DNA of 64,000 nt from Liolophura sinensis (Eukaryota; Mollusca; Polyplacophora; Chitonida; Chitonidae): the NCBI RefSeq assembly GCF_032854445.1, contig NC_088305.1, positions 8,169,717 through 8,233,716 on the forward strand, given 5' to 3'. The translations under genes were made by a program, and so were the position numbers. How positions within the stretch are numbered: the first letter of the stretch is position 1; each line of letters starts with the position of its first letter. Of the stretch, positions 1-11,965 are shown piece after piece. The notes under the pieces were generated by a model. It worked only from the letters and a program-made list of their open reading frames with translations. It was not told where the DNA came from and ran no database searches.

Positions 1-1090
1 AATAAGAAAGAACTAGACTAGGTAAATATAGCACTATCTAAGCGCCCGGGTTGAGTTTTGAAGGTCACGCTTTGTTCTTCAACCACATGTAGGCCGCCAG
101 TTCATATTTACATTGATATACATGTAAGATATACCTACCTGTATAAGCGAAGGAAATCTTAGTTTTGTAAGAACTCATGTGAGTGCTGTGTAAAGTCTGT
201 TATTGCATGGTGGAAATTCATTTCACCATTAGGGGTTTATTGTATTTGCCATTAGAAATCTTTACACCCCCAAAACATGACCAAAAAACAAAAATTTGGA
301 TTAAAAATGTAACACATTGTAAGTTGATCAACAAATTAAAATTCGCCATAGAGTCTAAGTCTTAAGCGTCAAGTCGTATATCGTTTTCTGAATTCTGCAG
401 AATACTGTCACCTGTATATTTGAAATTAATTGCTTGAGGTAAAAGAAAGCTAAAAGATGGGGTTAGGTTTATCAGACAGACGACTGAAAGTTATGCATAA
501 AATATTTTCAATTATTTTCTTGCATTTTTTGAAAATGAATTTTATGGGCCAAAGTGGTGATGTTTAGGAACACATCATGTTTCTTACTCTTGTCCAACAG
601 CTGGAGGGAATTTTTGAAAACATTACTTCAGTATTAGAAAGAAAAACATGACATTCAACAAAGTTTGGATTAGAAAAAAAAACATTACTTTAGACATTTT
701 TAGTCATGGGTATAAAAAAGCTATCCAAATATTCAGTGGTATGTTTAGAGTAGCAAAATTTCTTGAGACGAGTTTCTGTAACCAGTAGAATAGCCCACAG
801 ATATCTGAATGCCTGTGGAAGTAATTGTATGCATTGTTTTAAGTTGTCTGTCTAGTGACGATTACTTCAATTTTGAACGAAAAGAAGACAACGTAATATT
901 TTAATTAGGCTAGCCGCACATCTCCTCGTCCTGAGTGAATATTGTTAAGTCCGACGTGAAAACCCATGCTTACGTAATTACATATATACAGATGAGTGTT
1001 ATGAAATAACAGGAATGGGTATGGTTTTTGGGTACATATTTAACTGTAGCGATCAAAAACTCGTGTATGATTTTAAATTTATGTGGTGAC

Positions 1091-1228
1091 TTATTTATTT
1101 AATTGGTGTTTAACGCCGCACTCAAGAATATGTCACTTATACGACAGCGGCCAACATTATGGTAGGAGTAAATCGGTTAGAGCCAGGGTGAAACCCACGA
1201 CCATCCACAGGTTGCTCGAAGACTCATA
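1091..1228 (-). mobile_element. SINE A copy, truncated
   Basis: Begins with the TTATTTATTT tail and the tail-proximal domain (GGTGTTTAACGCCGCACTC) and continues to the ACCATCCACAGGTTGCT block. The tRNA-like head is missing or unrecognisable. Confidence 0.7.
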
Positions 1229-1237
1229 CATTATTGA

Positions 1238-1510
1238 ACATCGGTGGCCTAGAAGTTACAAGGCCCGCCTCTTTAGTAATACATGCAGTTCTTGTCGCTG
1301 TACTGACTGACCTGGTGGCTGTATAACATGACGGGGTGAGTGTCATGTATGGTGTCTTCGACATGATACTTCAGATGTGGCAGCACTTTAGCAGTAGGCC
1401 TACGCCCTGTCACAACAAGACACAGTATATGCACATACACCGAATGACTCCTCATCGTCAGATGGCTGATAAATTGCTATTGGTACGACGTAAAAACCCT
1501 AGCGTACATG
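1238..1510 (+). mobile_element. SINE B copy (second tRNA-related SINE-like family)
   Basis: Shares a degenerate head (TCGGTGGCCT), a body (GTCTTCGACATGATACTTCAG, then GGCAGCACTTTAG) and a tail (ACGACGTAAAA) with copies at about 9500-9715 and 52236-52546. The head in the 52.2-kb copy looks tRNA-derived. I infer a non-autonomous retroelement; no target-site duplication was found. Confidence 0.5.
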
Positions 1511-1805
1511 CATATGCACCTTATTATAAATGAACCCAGGAAAGCGATTTGTCTGAAGCGGTACGTAGCTCTTGCGATAATGAAGATATCGCTTAGATTG
1601 TGGGCCGTTAGCGCGAGAACCTAACTGTGAGAAAACACAGGCTGCCCTCAGCTTGAGAATTTGTGTCAGAAGTCTCAGCTTACTATACATGTATTCCTGC
1701 ATATAACATGATTGTGCTGGTGGACAAAGCATTCTCGAGGCCTGGTCACTTTGTATAGTTTCAATGTGTGTGTTAAATAACATGACAACACAGCACTCTG
1801 AGTAC

Positions 1806-2068
1806 ACCTAGACCAGTGACGTCTAATATATTGCAGTTAATATCACTCCATATTTTGTACCTTAATTCAGTTTATGGCATGGTGCTACAGGTCTGAGTTA
1901 TTTGCTACTAAATAGGCGTTTACATGGACAGTTAGAATACATCCCTGATCGAGGTAAACCGACAAGAGGACGTATTTCAACGGTTACGTGTAACCGCTTC
2001 ACAGCTACCACACTGTCGTCGCTGCTCTAGTCTTAAACTCTGTACTTTTACTCTATATGCTGTTGTCT
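1806..2068 (+). repeat. Dispersed repeat C, near full length
   Basis: Runs from CTAGACCAGTGACGTCTA to GTCGTCGCTGCTCTAGTCTT. Related copies lie at about 10588-10790 (plus), 43795-44020 (minus), 35180-35420 (minus, duplicated) and 54771-55140 (minus, with an expanded terminus). Fragments lie near 12438 and 16366. The class is unknown: possibly a MITE or SINE-like unit of about 250 bp. Confidence 0.5.
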
Positions 2069-2623
2069 TTTATACTGAACGCACAGTAAAGTTTTTTTTA
2101 TGTCTGTTCAGGTATAGTGTAAATAAACACTTCTGTCCTTGACCCCCCCCCCCCCTCCACTTGATATAAGGAAGGCTGGAATTGTTTGGAATCTGTGGTT
2201 AGGTAGGGCGACTTGTGGACAACAACATGGAGGACATCTAGCGAGACTCATCTGGTTCCAACTGGATGAATCTAAAAATTGTTGCAGCTAAAGTTTCAAT
2301 AGAAATGATATATTACTATTTCGCCGAGATATAATATATGACTTGAACTGGAACTTGCGCTTTTGCTCAGGGACATGTTGTCGGCCAGTTCTCTATTTCG
2401 GCTTGATTTAGATCACAGCGATACCGCCATACCTGCACACAAACAAACGCACTGACACACATACACACAGACTGACAAACACACAGACAGAGATATAAAT
2501 GTATTTCAACAAAAATATAACGTAACTTGACGAAGGTAACAGATCTGTAACAGACACAGCAATGGGCTACCCGAAAAGGATTTTACACCTTCATACTTCG
2601 GTCTGTGGCTGGAGGTTAAGGAC

Positions 2624-2633
2624 TATATATAAG
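2624..2633 (+). promoter_or_regulatory. TATA box of the MFSD4B-like gene
   Basis: TATATATAAG is a good TATA element. It lies about 30 nt ahead of a plausible leader exon that ends in a canonical donor (GAG|GTAAAT at 2848/2849). An E-box core CACGTG lies in the leader near 2748. Transcription start would be around 2650-2660. This is inference from motif and position only. Confidence 0.45.
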
Positions 2634-2654
2634 GTGAAACGCGAAATCGTGGAG

Positions 2655-2848
2655 ACATCGCCTCAACTGGTCCTGTCAGCTTTCACCCAGTGTCGCGTGA
2701 CCTCATACCTCACACAGAGAAGTAAAATAGGAGTCACCACGACGAGCACGTGACCGACCCGATTCAGTCATAACAAAACATGGAAACCCGAACAGATTAC
2801 TCTCAGTCGGTGCTAGACTCGAGGGAAAGATTTGGAACGTCCACTGAG
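2655..2848 (+). other. Probable 5' leader exon of the MFSD4B-like gene
   Basis: A TATA box lies just upstream and a consensus donor closes the segment. The matching acceptor is TTTTCTAG ending at 3652, so exon 2 would start at 3653. An ATG at 2780 opens a frame of 23 codons to the donor. After splicing it would run five more codons and stop at 3668-3670, so it is an upstream ORF and not the protein N-terminus. Confidence 0.4.
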
Positions 2849-3666
2849 GTAAATCGATAGCTTTGCTCTACGGTTAAATGAATGTGACTTCAATGTTACT
2901 TTAACAACATAAACACGTGTTAGCGTGTTGCTTACCATACCTTAGTACATGAATGTTCTGTAATTTTTTGCTGTTTACGTTTGTGGTGACTTGGATAGTT
3001 TAAGCCACACCCGCCGTGCAACAGAGCTTTCATGGAGGGTTATAGATGGGGCTTTTATTATAACGTCATATGAACATCATATAGCTTGGCAGATGTAGTA
3101 TACCTAGTGTACTTTGCAAAGTCTAGGGATAAAATTATAAGGAAAATGTTCTACGCTGTACGTACGTGGAATGGTGTTTGTATGCTATGCTTAGACTAAG
3201 TCTTAGCGGGCAAAAGAGGGACATGGACTAACTCATATTAGAGTGGTTTTATTTTTGTTCTTTCTCTTTACAGAACTCTTCACAGTCTATATATCATATG
3301 CGCTGCTCGTCATGAAGTCTGCGCAACAAAAACATATAGGCATATACATGTTAAAATAAAAACTGTGATTTGACTCCTCTAGTAGGTATGTCACATGTTT
3401 TCTTTCAAACTTCAGTGTTGAGGAGAAAACGTTGGACATGATTCACTGAAAACGTCAATGTTATAAAAAGGACGGCCTATGTTTTAACAGAAACGTATTT
3501 AATGCGTTTAATAGTGTTTAATCCCACCATATACATGTACATGTAACGCGTTTATGGATAAGACGTCTGTGTTCAGATAAAAACAGCAAGGCGTTTGCAC
3601 ATTGATGTGTGTTTTTACCCTCATGAATAATACCTTTTCACGTCTTTTCTAGTACATGTTTCCAAA

Positions 3667-3825
3667 ATGACAACTAAGATAGATGGCTCAGAAAACTGGA
3701 CGCCTTCGACTGAGGACGTCACGCATAAAGAAAAGAAGCTGAGTTGGGCAACCTGTCGCCATGACAAACAGTTCCGATCGAAACTAAAACACACTCTGTT
3801 TTACCTGGCGTCGTTTAATGCTGTG
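3667..3825 (+). CDS. mfsd4b: MFSD4B-like coding exon 1
   Basis: 53 codons: a polar cytoplasmic N-terminus of about 40 residues, then the first half of helix 1. It ends in phase 0 at GCTGTG|GTAAGC. It is too short for long-ORF searches but joins exactly in frame with the next exon. Confidence 0.75.
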
Positions 3826-6800
3826 GTAAGCATGTACCCCTAATACGTTAGAATTTAGTGAATTGTCTTTCAGTCCATCCACACTGCAGAAAAAGCATTT
3901 TCTGCCTGAAATGCTTTTCTGAAATTACAATCGCTACGACATATACCTGCATAACAGATAAGGCATTTAAGGGACTGTGGTGCTAATTTTATTAATAAAA
4001 CTGGTATTTAGGAATTTGACATTGGATTTGTTTCACCGGATAACGGTATGCACAGTAATGTAGATATATATCGCTTATTACACAAGCTTTTATTGTTTTT
4101 ATTAAAAAATAAGTGCTGTTTTAAGTCAGAAAGCCTGTCTGGCGAAAGTCTGTGGTTTATTCCGGATAATTCGGATTTTACTACTCGTAAAAAATTCTTG
4201 AGGACTTCGTTAAACATCTTTCAAATCAAACGAAATCATAATCAGTCGAGTATGTGCATTGAGTTCGTTTTCTCTTTCTTTATCCATTGACAGGGTTGCG
4301 TTATCGGGCTGCTGGGGCCAACATTTCTTGATCTGCAGATAATCTCTAATACTAACGTCGAACAAGCAGCACGCGTCTTCACCAGTCAGTCCGCTGGTCA
4401 CATGGCCGGAACTCTCGCGAGCGGTTTCCTGTACGATCGCTTGAACCGTGACCTCCTTCTCGTGGTTGCCTTAGTGCTGTGCTCCCTGTCAACAATATCC
4501 ATTCCATGGTGCTCCATTTTTATTGCCATGATCGCTGCGTTTGCCATGAGAGGCCTCGCTCTTGGCTTGATCGACACGGGTAAGCTCTCTTCCATTCCAG
4601 TGAGATGTGTTTGTAGGCTTCTTATTTCGGTCAAATCATGGCGGTGGATGCGTTCCGTTGGTCGTTCTGACTGCTACTGGTAGCAGACTCAGAGGCTATT
4701 GCAGACTGTGACATAACAGTTTTCCTTCATATTAGTCTCCCCTGGCTTTACGCGACCGAACGCATCCCCTTGTTGCATGATGGTCTTTGTATTTTCGACG
4801 TTACAACATCGTGGTTACCTCCCTTTGTGACGAGACGTCATCGCTTTACGGCACGTTGGCGCATACCATTGCGTTTAAACATGAGCGGAAGTATACAATA
4901 ATAAAAGCTATCTCCCAAAGACCACTTTTATTACCCTATTTATCTTTGGAAATCCTCTTAAAAATATTTCAGGAAATAATGGTCATTTTTCGTGGAAAAT
5001 TTTCATTATGGTACATGCATGCTACCTCCCATGTGAAAATGAACTGATTTCCCCCGCCATCGACGACATCACGACATAAAGGGAAGTATCTAACTTCGCA
5101 GCGCCTAAATTCCGAACTTAGTTATGGCTATTTCAGACACCCTTATGCATTTATTTGTATATTTATTTATTTGTTTAGTTATTTATGTACACTAATTGGT
5201 GTTTCACGTCGTATTCGACGATAATTCACTTCTATGAAGGCGGCCGTCATAACGGCCGGAGGAAATCGGGCAAAGTCCGGGGGGAATAGACAACCATCTA
5301 CGGATCTTCCCACGTGCGACACGAAAGGCAGACAGTTTTATGGTAGCGTCTCCCCAGAAACCCTGTGCTCCCCAAAACACCAAACACCAAAAGGACCTCT
5401 CCATTCCCCTTACGTATGTGTATACACTAAACAACGTCGGCATTTACATACTTTTTTATGTCATCTGATTTCCAAACACTACAATTTCGTGGTAACGGCA
5501 TTCAGGAAAACCTTGCGAGATACTTAAACAAGATCGTGTTACATAAGTTTTCCTTGTCACTCTTCAGTCACGCCAGGTGAGACTCTAGTCTGTCGTGTTT
5601 GCGTTCTGAAGACAGGATATATGGACTCAGCTTGTGTGTTTTTATTCACTTTGTAAACCGACTCTATTAATACCACTAACAACTAGATTTACAAGTTTTT
5701 ACATGAACGCCTTACACAACCAAGCTTGAAAGGACGCGAAATTCTGCTAAAAGATCTTCTTTTCCAAGGCAAACAAATCTGACATATTTTTTTTTCCTTT
5801 GCATTTTCTCCAGCCGTTTGCACAGCCAACCCTCACCCTCTACATTTGTCAAAACATCTGTCAACGAATTTAGGTCACGTCCCAGGTCCTAGGTGTATTG
5901 ACTACGTGTATATTGAATATACTTTGAATTGCGCTGACAATGTAAATATTATCATAAACGCCTTCACACTCGTACATTTTCTGAGCTTGCCAATAGTTCG
6001 TTTGTATTTTGCGTATTTGTAAACTGATACCTAAGCGTGAGAGTGCATTAATTCCATCTCCATAGGTCTTAATGTGACTAAAGCGTCGGGCTCCCAGCGG
6101 CGATTTTTGACCTGACCTTTGAGGACACCTGTTCAAATCCAGCTGTCGCTGGTTGAGTCGTCAAACCTTTTCGGCAGGTTCTCGGTGATGAATTTGAGCT
6201 TGAATATAGTATATATGAACGAATGACAGAAATATGTAATAAATGAATAGATAATACAAGGGCGTGTGATAATTTACCTATGAGCCTCTCACCGATGCCG
6301 TCACTGTGGGTTCAAGTCTAGTTCATGCTGGCTTACTCTCCGATCATACGTGGGAAAGTTTGTCAGTAGCGTGTGGACTGTTTAGGGTTTCCCCGATCTC
6401 TTTCCAGTTTCCTCTGACAATATTGCTGGCGGCTTTAAAACTACTGAACTTTTCTTGAGTTTTGCGTAAAACACCAAGCAGTTAAACAAATAAATCAATC
6501 AATCAATCAAATGTGACAATTAAAACTGGCAGTAAAATGTCCCGCCTTTAACCGATGTGTTTGCGATATGGTCGCGCGTTGTAGTTTGCACAGCAGTGGC
6601 TTTAAGTGAGGAAGCATGTCATAGATGCTTATGTGCGGTTAATAACCGAGATAGCTATGTCGAAGGCTAGAGATTAGAAGGTACGGGATGTCTTCACTTT
6701 TGGTCGAACAACCCCACATGGCTGACCTTAAAAGTATTGTAACTATCTTTGTGACAAGTGAAACTATGCAAATAAATCGAGTTCCTGATCTGTGTCCCAG

Positions 6801-8249
6801 CTATAAGCAAAGTTTGTGATATTGTATCACACACCTCTATGTGCTTTTTATTTGTCAGCTTCATTAGTCGTTCTGCGCGTGCGTGCTAAAGCGCACTCAA
6901 CACTGCTATTTGGCCTTTTTCTATGTAATGTACATCGTGTCATTCACAGGTTAACCTAGCCTATAGTCTGTTTCTTTAAACTTGTCGTCTATGTTCAACT
7001 CTCTGAAAATTCAGCCATAAACTCCACCTTCACTGCAAATAATAAAATAGCCATGGCAAGTTTTCGGATATAACCAAAGTTTTATGTCAGTCCTCTTTTC
7101 CTTCTCCAGTCTAAAGTCAATTCAATTCTTTTGTAAACAGGCTCCAATTCGGGGACCGTGCAAATCTGGGGGAAAGACAGTGGTCCGTACATGCAAGCCT
7201 TGCACTTCTCCTTCGCCGTTGGCGCCATGTTGTCGCCACTGCTTGCAACACCATTTCTCTCAGTGATGTCCCCAGTTGGTAACCATAGCGATGTGACGTC
7301 ATTTTTGGAGGGAAATATCTCACGTGGAGTTAACGTCTCATTTTCAAGAAATGACGTTGACCCTGCGCAGGTCTATATGTACGATGTTTACCAAAACGAG
7401 TCCGGTCCTACTGACAGATTGTTAAACAGCGACATCCGTCCTACCTCAACTCGAGTGCACTACGCCTACCTCATCGTAGGGCTCTGGATTCTCACCACAT
7501 CATTGCCGTTCTTCATTCGCGTTTGCACCAAGCGACAGCTGCGAATTTCCAAAAAGCGTGATGAGACCCAACACCAAAGAAGCACAATGAAAATACCAGT
7601 GAAGATGTGTGCTCTGGCCTTGCTGGGGTCATTCTTATTTCTCTACGCAGGCAGCTTTGACTGTTTTTCAGGATTCCTGATGACATTTGCTGTTAAGCAG
7701 CTTGATTGGACGAAGCCCAGTGGTCTCCTTCTGACGTCAGCTTACTGGGCCGCTTTCGCTGTCAGCAGAGGACTCGCCGTCCTAATTGCACGCTTCCTCG
7801 GTCCTGACAAAATGATTTTCGGAAACTATATAACACTGATTGGCGCCCTTGTTGGCATTATGTTCGCCTCTATGCACAGTAGTACAGCTATGTGGATCTG
7901 CACCGTATTCGTCGGTCTAGCAATGTCGTCTACCTTTCCCGCAGCCTTCACTTGGACTGAGAGGGAGTTGTTTAGGGTGTCAGGAAAACTATCAGCTTTT
8001 CTCATTCTGAGCGCTTCCACGGGCACAATGGTACTTCCTGTTCTTCTCGGGTACTTGTTCCAAGAACATTCCAAATTCTGGTATCTTTATCTAGTGTTGG
8101 GTTCCGCCATTGCCTGTACGTGTATTTTCGCGATACTTGTGGCCTTGGCAAAATGCCAGAAGTCCCAGTTGTCAGGGCGGGGTGGCGCGGACTTTGTCGA
8201 ACAGGAAGTGTTTAAAAAGGAAACTTTACTTCGATCAGTGGAGAGATGA
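3667..8249 (+). CDS. mfsd4b: MFSD4B/NaGLT1-like sodium-dependent glucose transporter (whole gene, 3 coding exons)
   Basis: A 12-helix major facilitator protein of the sodium-dependent glucose transporter 1 family, expected in the plasma membrane, moving sugar or a related small solute. Coding exons 3667-3825, 4294-4579 and 7141-8249 join in phases 0 and 1 to 517 codons including the stop, the family's usual length. The junctions are GTG|GTAAGC, CAG|GGT, ACGG|GTAAGC and ACAG|GCT. Family marks: helix 1 with GLLGPTFLDL, SQSAGHMAGTLASGFLYDRL with the loop 2-3 basic MFS motif, and the stretch LIDTGSNSG then QIWGKDSGPYMQALHFSF spanning exons 2 and 3. Residues ~193-254 form a large outer loop with four N-glycosylation sequons (N196, N207, N213, N234). 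The start is the first ATG after the acceptor at 3652. No defects seen. Substrate is inferred from family only; MFSD4A is the alternative. Confidence 0.88.
4294..4579 (+). CDS. mfsd4b: MFSD4B-like coding exon 2
   Basis: 286 nt, residues 54-148 plus one base. It covers the rest of helix 1 through helix 4. It carries the SQSAGHMAGTL stretch and the GFLYDRLNRD loop motif typical of MFS transporters. Acceptor TTGACAG ends at 4293; donor G|GTAAGC at 4580. Confidence 0.85.
5148..5335 (-). mobile_element. SINE A copy, diverged
   Basis: TTATTTATTT tail, TTGGTGTTTCACGTCGTATTC, a GGCGGCCGTCATAACGG variant of the usual block, then ACCATCTACGGATCTTCCCAC. The tRNA head is not recognisable. Confidence 0.6.
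6282..6512 (+). mobile_element. SINE A copy, diverged
   Basis: Starts inside the tRNA-like head (GAGCCTCTCACCGATGCCGT, box B-like GGGTTCAAGTCT). It continues through the body to TTTTGCGTAAAACACCAAG and an AATCAATCAATC tail. Confidence 0.65.
7141..8249 (+). CDS. mfsd4b: MFSD4B-like coding exon 3 (terminal)
   Basis: 1,109 nt including the stop TGA at 8247-8249; residues 149-516. It covers helices 5-12, the glycosylated outer loop and a short charged C-terminus. An AATAAA motif at 8251-8256 directly follows the stop, but such a short 3' end is doubtful and the true poly(A) site may be further on. Confidence 0.88.
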
Positions 8250-9499
8250 AAATAAATGAACAAATGTGCACTTTCGACACTTCGAGTCGAAACTCGAGAT
8301 CATTCGACTCATCTAACTCCCTCTTTCCAAGGTAATGTTTTACATGCATGTAACATCAGTCGCGGTTACACAAATTGGTGGCTCGAGGCCAGCTCGGGAC
8401 GGGCTTAAACGTTTTCACAAGACCTATGTTGCGTGTTCGTGTCCTCTGTAGAAGACTCAAACGTTTGCGATGTAACAGGTGCGAGTTTGTGTCCTCTGTA
8501 GAAGACTCAAACGTTTAATCTACAAATCCAGCTTCAAACAGTTTAAATGCTAACAATCATAAATTGGTGAACTGAATGGTGCAGGTTTCGAACCGGCCTT
8601 TTTTAACCGGTCAATTCGACGCTTGTGTAGCCGCGGCTTCTCTCTTGTTTACATGTCCGAATCATACACAATTACCTAAAACAACCATTACCTATGTGCT
8701 AAAAATTAAGAAATGAAGTTATCGTTCAAATGTTACACGAGTTTTTAGATCGTCTACGAGATTATCCTCGGTCTAAGCTTCAAGTAAACCTCGCGTAAAC
8801 CATAAGGAGGGCCCAAGACCCAATTTTTATTTTTATATTTACTATTAATGAATGTAATTATAATCTTAATCTTTATCCTGATAAATATTCTTACATATCC
8901 TTGATCGATAGCTCGTGCAATATTCTAAATTCGAATGCTTGAACATCTTCATTATCACCGCCGAACCCACTATGTATAAGGGACTGAAGCGGTGACTCTG
9001 CTCAGGAGGACAATTATTTCGCACAGTAATTCATTCTGGAAGTAACCGCCATGGTTTTCCTCTAGGTATTGCTTATTAATTGTCAATAAGGCTTATACGG
9101 TAAATGGCTTATTATTTCGCTCTTGACTTAGTTAAACATTTTGTCTAATTCGAATTGTTGTGTTGATCCTATAAAACTGTTCTAAGGTTTGTTGGAAAGG
9201 TAGGGTGTTATCTTACTGGCAACGTATGTTTCAGTACCCAGAGGAAACACTTTAGGCCTCTATTTGCCAAATTTTAATTTATTTACCGTAAAGTGGCCAT
9301 CTTTTGTGATTCATACGGTAATAGCCAACCTTGACCTTGAATCAGCCTCACTAATGTTCGACTTTTTAACCAGATGGTAACCAATAACGCATTGAATATG
9401 ATATTTATACGGAGATAAATATATATATATATACCAGACCACTGGAAAATATGGCGAGATCAGTCTTATGAAAATCATCACTAAACCATGGGCTCAACA

Positions 9500-9715
9500 C
9501 TGAGCGGTTAGAGGAAGGAAACAGGACTGGTTGGTCTGGTGCCAGTATAATGTGAATGTAAGGGGTGTCTTCGGCATGCTTCTTCAGTGGTGGCAGCAAT
9601 TTAGTGGCATGAACTCGCAATGCCACAGGAAGTCACAGTTTATGTAAACACACCTAATGACTTCTCGTCGTTACATGTCTGAAAAGTTGTTAAGCACGAC
9701 GTAAAACCAAACGCA
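9500..9715 (+). mobile_element. SINE B copy
   Basis: Shares GGTGTCTTCGGCATGCTTCT, GGCAGCAATTTAGTGGC and a tail AGCACGACGTAAAACCAAAC with the copies at 1238 and 52236. Confidence 0.5.
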
Positions 9716-9799
9716 TACATACATAAACATATGGGTGAGACAACACCACGTATTTTGTACCACTGTAGTCTTTTATATTTTAGTTTTTTTTGCATAAAC

Positions 9800-10316
9800 C
9801 AACAATTCGTCAATGCACAAAGCCATTTTTGTCTTATGCCAAAATTTTAGTACTCCTTACGATACTTAGTTTTTGTTAGTGGAAGTATAATTTTGGGGCA
9901 CTGTTGTCTTAAGATGACATTGATACTGTGGTCAAAATGTTAATTCTTAAGGCCCAGCAGCTCAGTTGGTTAGCGCGCTAGCGCAGCGTAATGACCCAGG
10001 AGTCTCTCACCAATGCGGTCGCTGTGAGTTCAAGTCCAGCTCATGCTGGCTTCCTCTCCGACCGTACGTGGAAAGGTCTTGCAGCAGCCTGCGGAAGGTC
10101 GTGGGTTTCCCCCGGGCTCTGCCCGGTTTCCACCCTTTACAATGCTGGCCGCCGTTGTATAAGTGAAATATTCTTGAGTAAAGCGTAAAACACCAGTCAA
10201 ATAAATAAATAAATAAATAATAAATAAATAAATAAATAAGGCCCAGCAATAAGCTCTGAAATCTTTTTTTCAAATTTTAGTCTTCAGTTATAAATGGCTT
10301 TGGAGATTTTACTCCT
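9800..10316. mobile_element. MITE A copy 1, interrupted by a SINE
   Basis: Left terminus CACAAAGCCATTTTTGTCTT (about 9815) is inverted against ATAAATGGCTTTGGAGATTT (about 10291-10310). The interior GGAAGTATAATTTTGG and GTCTTAAGATGACATT match MITE A copy 3 at 41.1 kb. The element is split by a SINE A at 9960-10237. There is no coding capacity, so it is a non-autonomous DNA element by inference. Confidence 0.55.
9960..10237 (+). mobile_element. SINE A copy, nearly complete, with target-site duplication
   Basis: tRNA-like head with box A (GCTCAGTTGGTTAGCGCGC) and box B (GAGTTCAAGTCC at 10026-10037). The body has GTCGTGGGTTTCCCCCGGGC, the tail-proximal block ends GCGTAAAACACCAGTCAAAT, and the tail is (AAAT)n. 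It is flanked by the 11-bp direct repeat AAGGCCCAGCA at 9949-9959 and 10238-10248. The body resembles, from memory, the MetaSINE domain. Confidence 0.85.
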
Positions 10317-10530
10317 GGAGCCCATTCTACAAAGCCATTTCTGATTTACCTCTGAATTGAAAACTTCGTCACAAGGTTTAGGTTTTGATATTGGGTGTTG
10401 AAATTTGGTGCATTTATCTCATGATAATATTTATGAGGTGATGAATGTATAGGACCCCAAAAAAGGCTTTGAAATTGTGTTTCAAATTTTGACTAAATTC
10501 AGAAATGGTTTTGTGAAATTGACCCCTGGT
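10310..10530. mobile_element. MITE A copy 2
   Basis: Left CCTGGAGCCCATTCTACAAAG continues AGCCATTTCTGATTTA. It is inverted against AGAAATGGTTTTGTGAAATTG followed by ACCCCTGG on the right. It is about 220 bp with no coding capacity, and lies head to head with copy 1, sharing the CCTGGAG junction. Confidence 0.55.
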
Positions 10531-10587
10531 CCCTTTTCATTGCTTTCCTGTGATTGTTTACTGCATATGATAAAAGCCCAGCAATCC

Positions 10588-10790
10588 TAGGTCACTGACG
10601 TCTAGTACTGTGCGAGTGATATCACAGAACATGGCATACAGTTTGCTCCTATTTGCTCTTCTAGAATAAATCCCTAACTGAGATAAGTTGACAACAGGCC
10701 GGATTTCACAGGCTGCACGTGAGCATTTACCAACTATCCAACTGTCGTCACTGCTATATTTTTATTCTCCATGCTTGCATAACGATCATT
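10588..10790 (+). repeat. Dispersed repeat C copy
   Basis: Starts CTAGGTCACTGACGTCTAGT and ends AACTGTCGTCACTGCTA, parallel to the copy at 1806-2068. Confidence 0.5.
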
Positions 10791-11965
10791 GACCGATATT
10801 TGTTGTTGCCCACAGTCACTGTTATGCGCTAGTGTAAATGGCACATTGTCCCGTCAGTCATCGGTTCGCTTAATCATCAGGGGTTAAACTGATGTAAGCT
10901 ATCGTATCACCTCCACTCACTGACATTGTCATTTTGATGTGCCAGTATTACCACACAATTTGCCAGAACTGTGCTTAACATGTGCGTGATGTTCAATTTG
11001 ATTACAAACAGATTATTTAAATGGAATAAACATAATGAAAGCCATATTTGTCTTCGATATTTCATTGACAACTTTTAACTGTTTCTCTTTGCATGATTCT
11101 GTTCTAGTTTCATACTTTTCTTAGTTCCTCAGTAGTTTGTGTTAAACGTAGTTTCGATTATTGGCCTTGTTATTATTGACTCGGAGCCACTATTTTGGCT
11201 GGCGGTTGGTATACATGTACGAATGTTACAACGCATACATACATACATACAAATCAAGACTAGAAACAAAACAGAAAACAGTCATTGACTGAAGCACGGT
11301 AGGCCTACTATAAATAACGTTTGCTACCCAAGAGTTATCGTTAAGAGTTGGGTCTGCATCTAAGTGTGTTAAAAGCTAGGTTAATGAAGATATTTTAGTG
11401 CACTACATAAACACATCAGAACTACCTTTAGACTGCCAAGTGAACTTGTAGAATGGTGAACTGTTTTTTTTTTTTTTTGCACAGCACAAAAGTACACGGC
11501 TATGTTAGAGTTACAGGGCTGGAAACACTTCAGCTACGCATGCTTAAACATTCTCTCGAACTGAGGCAGTTAGTTTACGCCCTGGTTAACGTTGTATAGA
11601 GAGCTCGATATCTTAACGCTCTGCACTTCAGGTCGGGTCTAACTGGCATATCTCTGATTACAATAAGCCTTGTACAAGGCAAAGCAAGTGAAGTATCTCA
11701 TACCCCCATCATCATTGTCATTGCGATCATTGAAGACAAGATTGTCTGGTAAATCTTTTTCTTTAAATTTTTGCCTATTTAAAGTCAGTGATTATGATTA
11801 TGGTCTTTTTTTAAACGAATTTTTATCAATAAAACTTGTCTTTGGGAATTTGACATTGGAAATTGTTTTTACCGGGTGACTGCCTGACCTGTGATTTAGA
11901 TACTTTGCCAAACAGACAATGTACATACCAACAGACTTCTTTTCAGAATAACGCAACAGTTAACT

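Larger units (their letters stand above)
1..2620. other. Intergenic/upstream region with dispersed repeats
   Basis: No coding exon could be supported here. The stretch holds a SINE A fragment, a SINE B copy, one copy of dispersed repeat C, a poly-C run near 2141-2157 and a CA/CAGA-rich patch near 2440-2490. It ends at the promoter of the transporter gene. Short open frames are uncharacteristic of proteins and overlap the repeats. Confidence 0.6.
4580..7140 (+). other. MFSD4B-like intron with two SINE A copies
   Basis: 2.56-kb phase-1 intron between ACGG|GTAAGC and TTTTGTAAACAG. Apart from SINE A copies at about 5148-5335 and 6282-6512 I see no exon or conserved signal. A possible tRNA-like head with TGTTCAAATCC near 6125 may be a remnant of another SINE. 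Confidence 0.6.

Noticed and set aside
6072-6225. tRNA-like head with TGTTCAAATCC
   Set aside because: Box A is poor and no second copy of the body was found, so neither a tRNA gene nor a SINE can be claimed.
9960-10040. tRNA gene-like sequence with box A and box B
   Set aside because: It is the head of SINE A: the stem pairing is poor and the same sequence is repeated many times followed by the SINE body.
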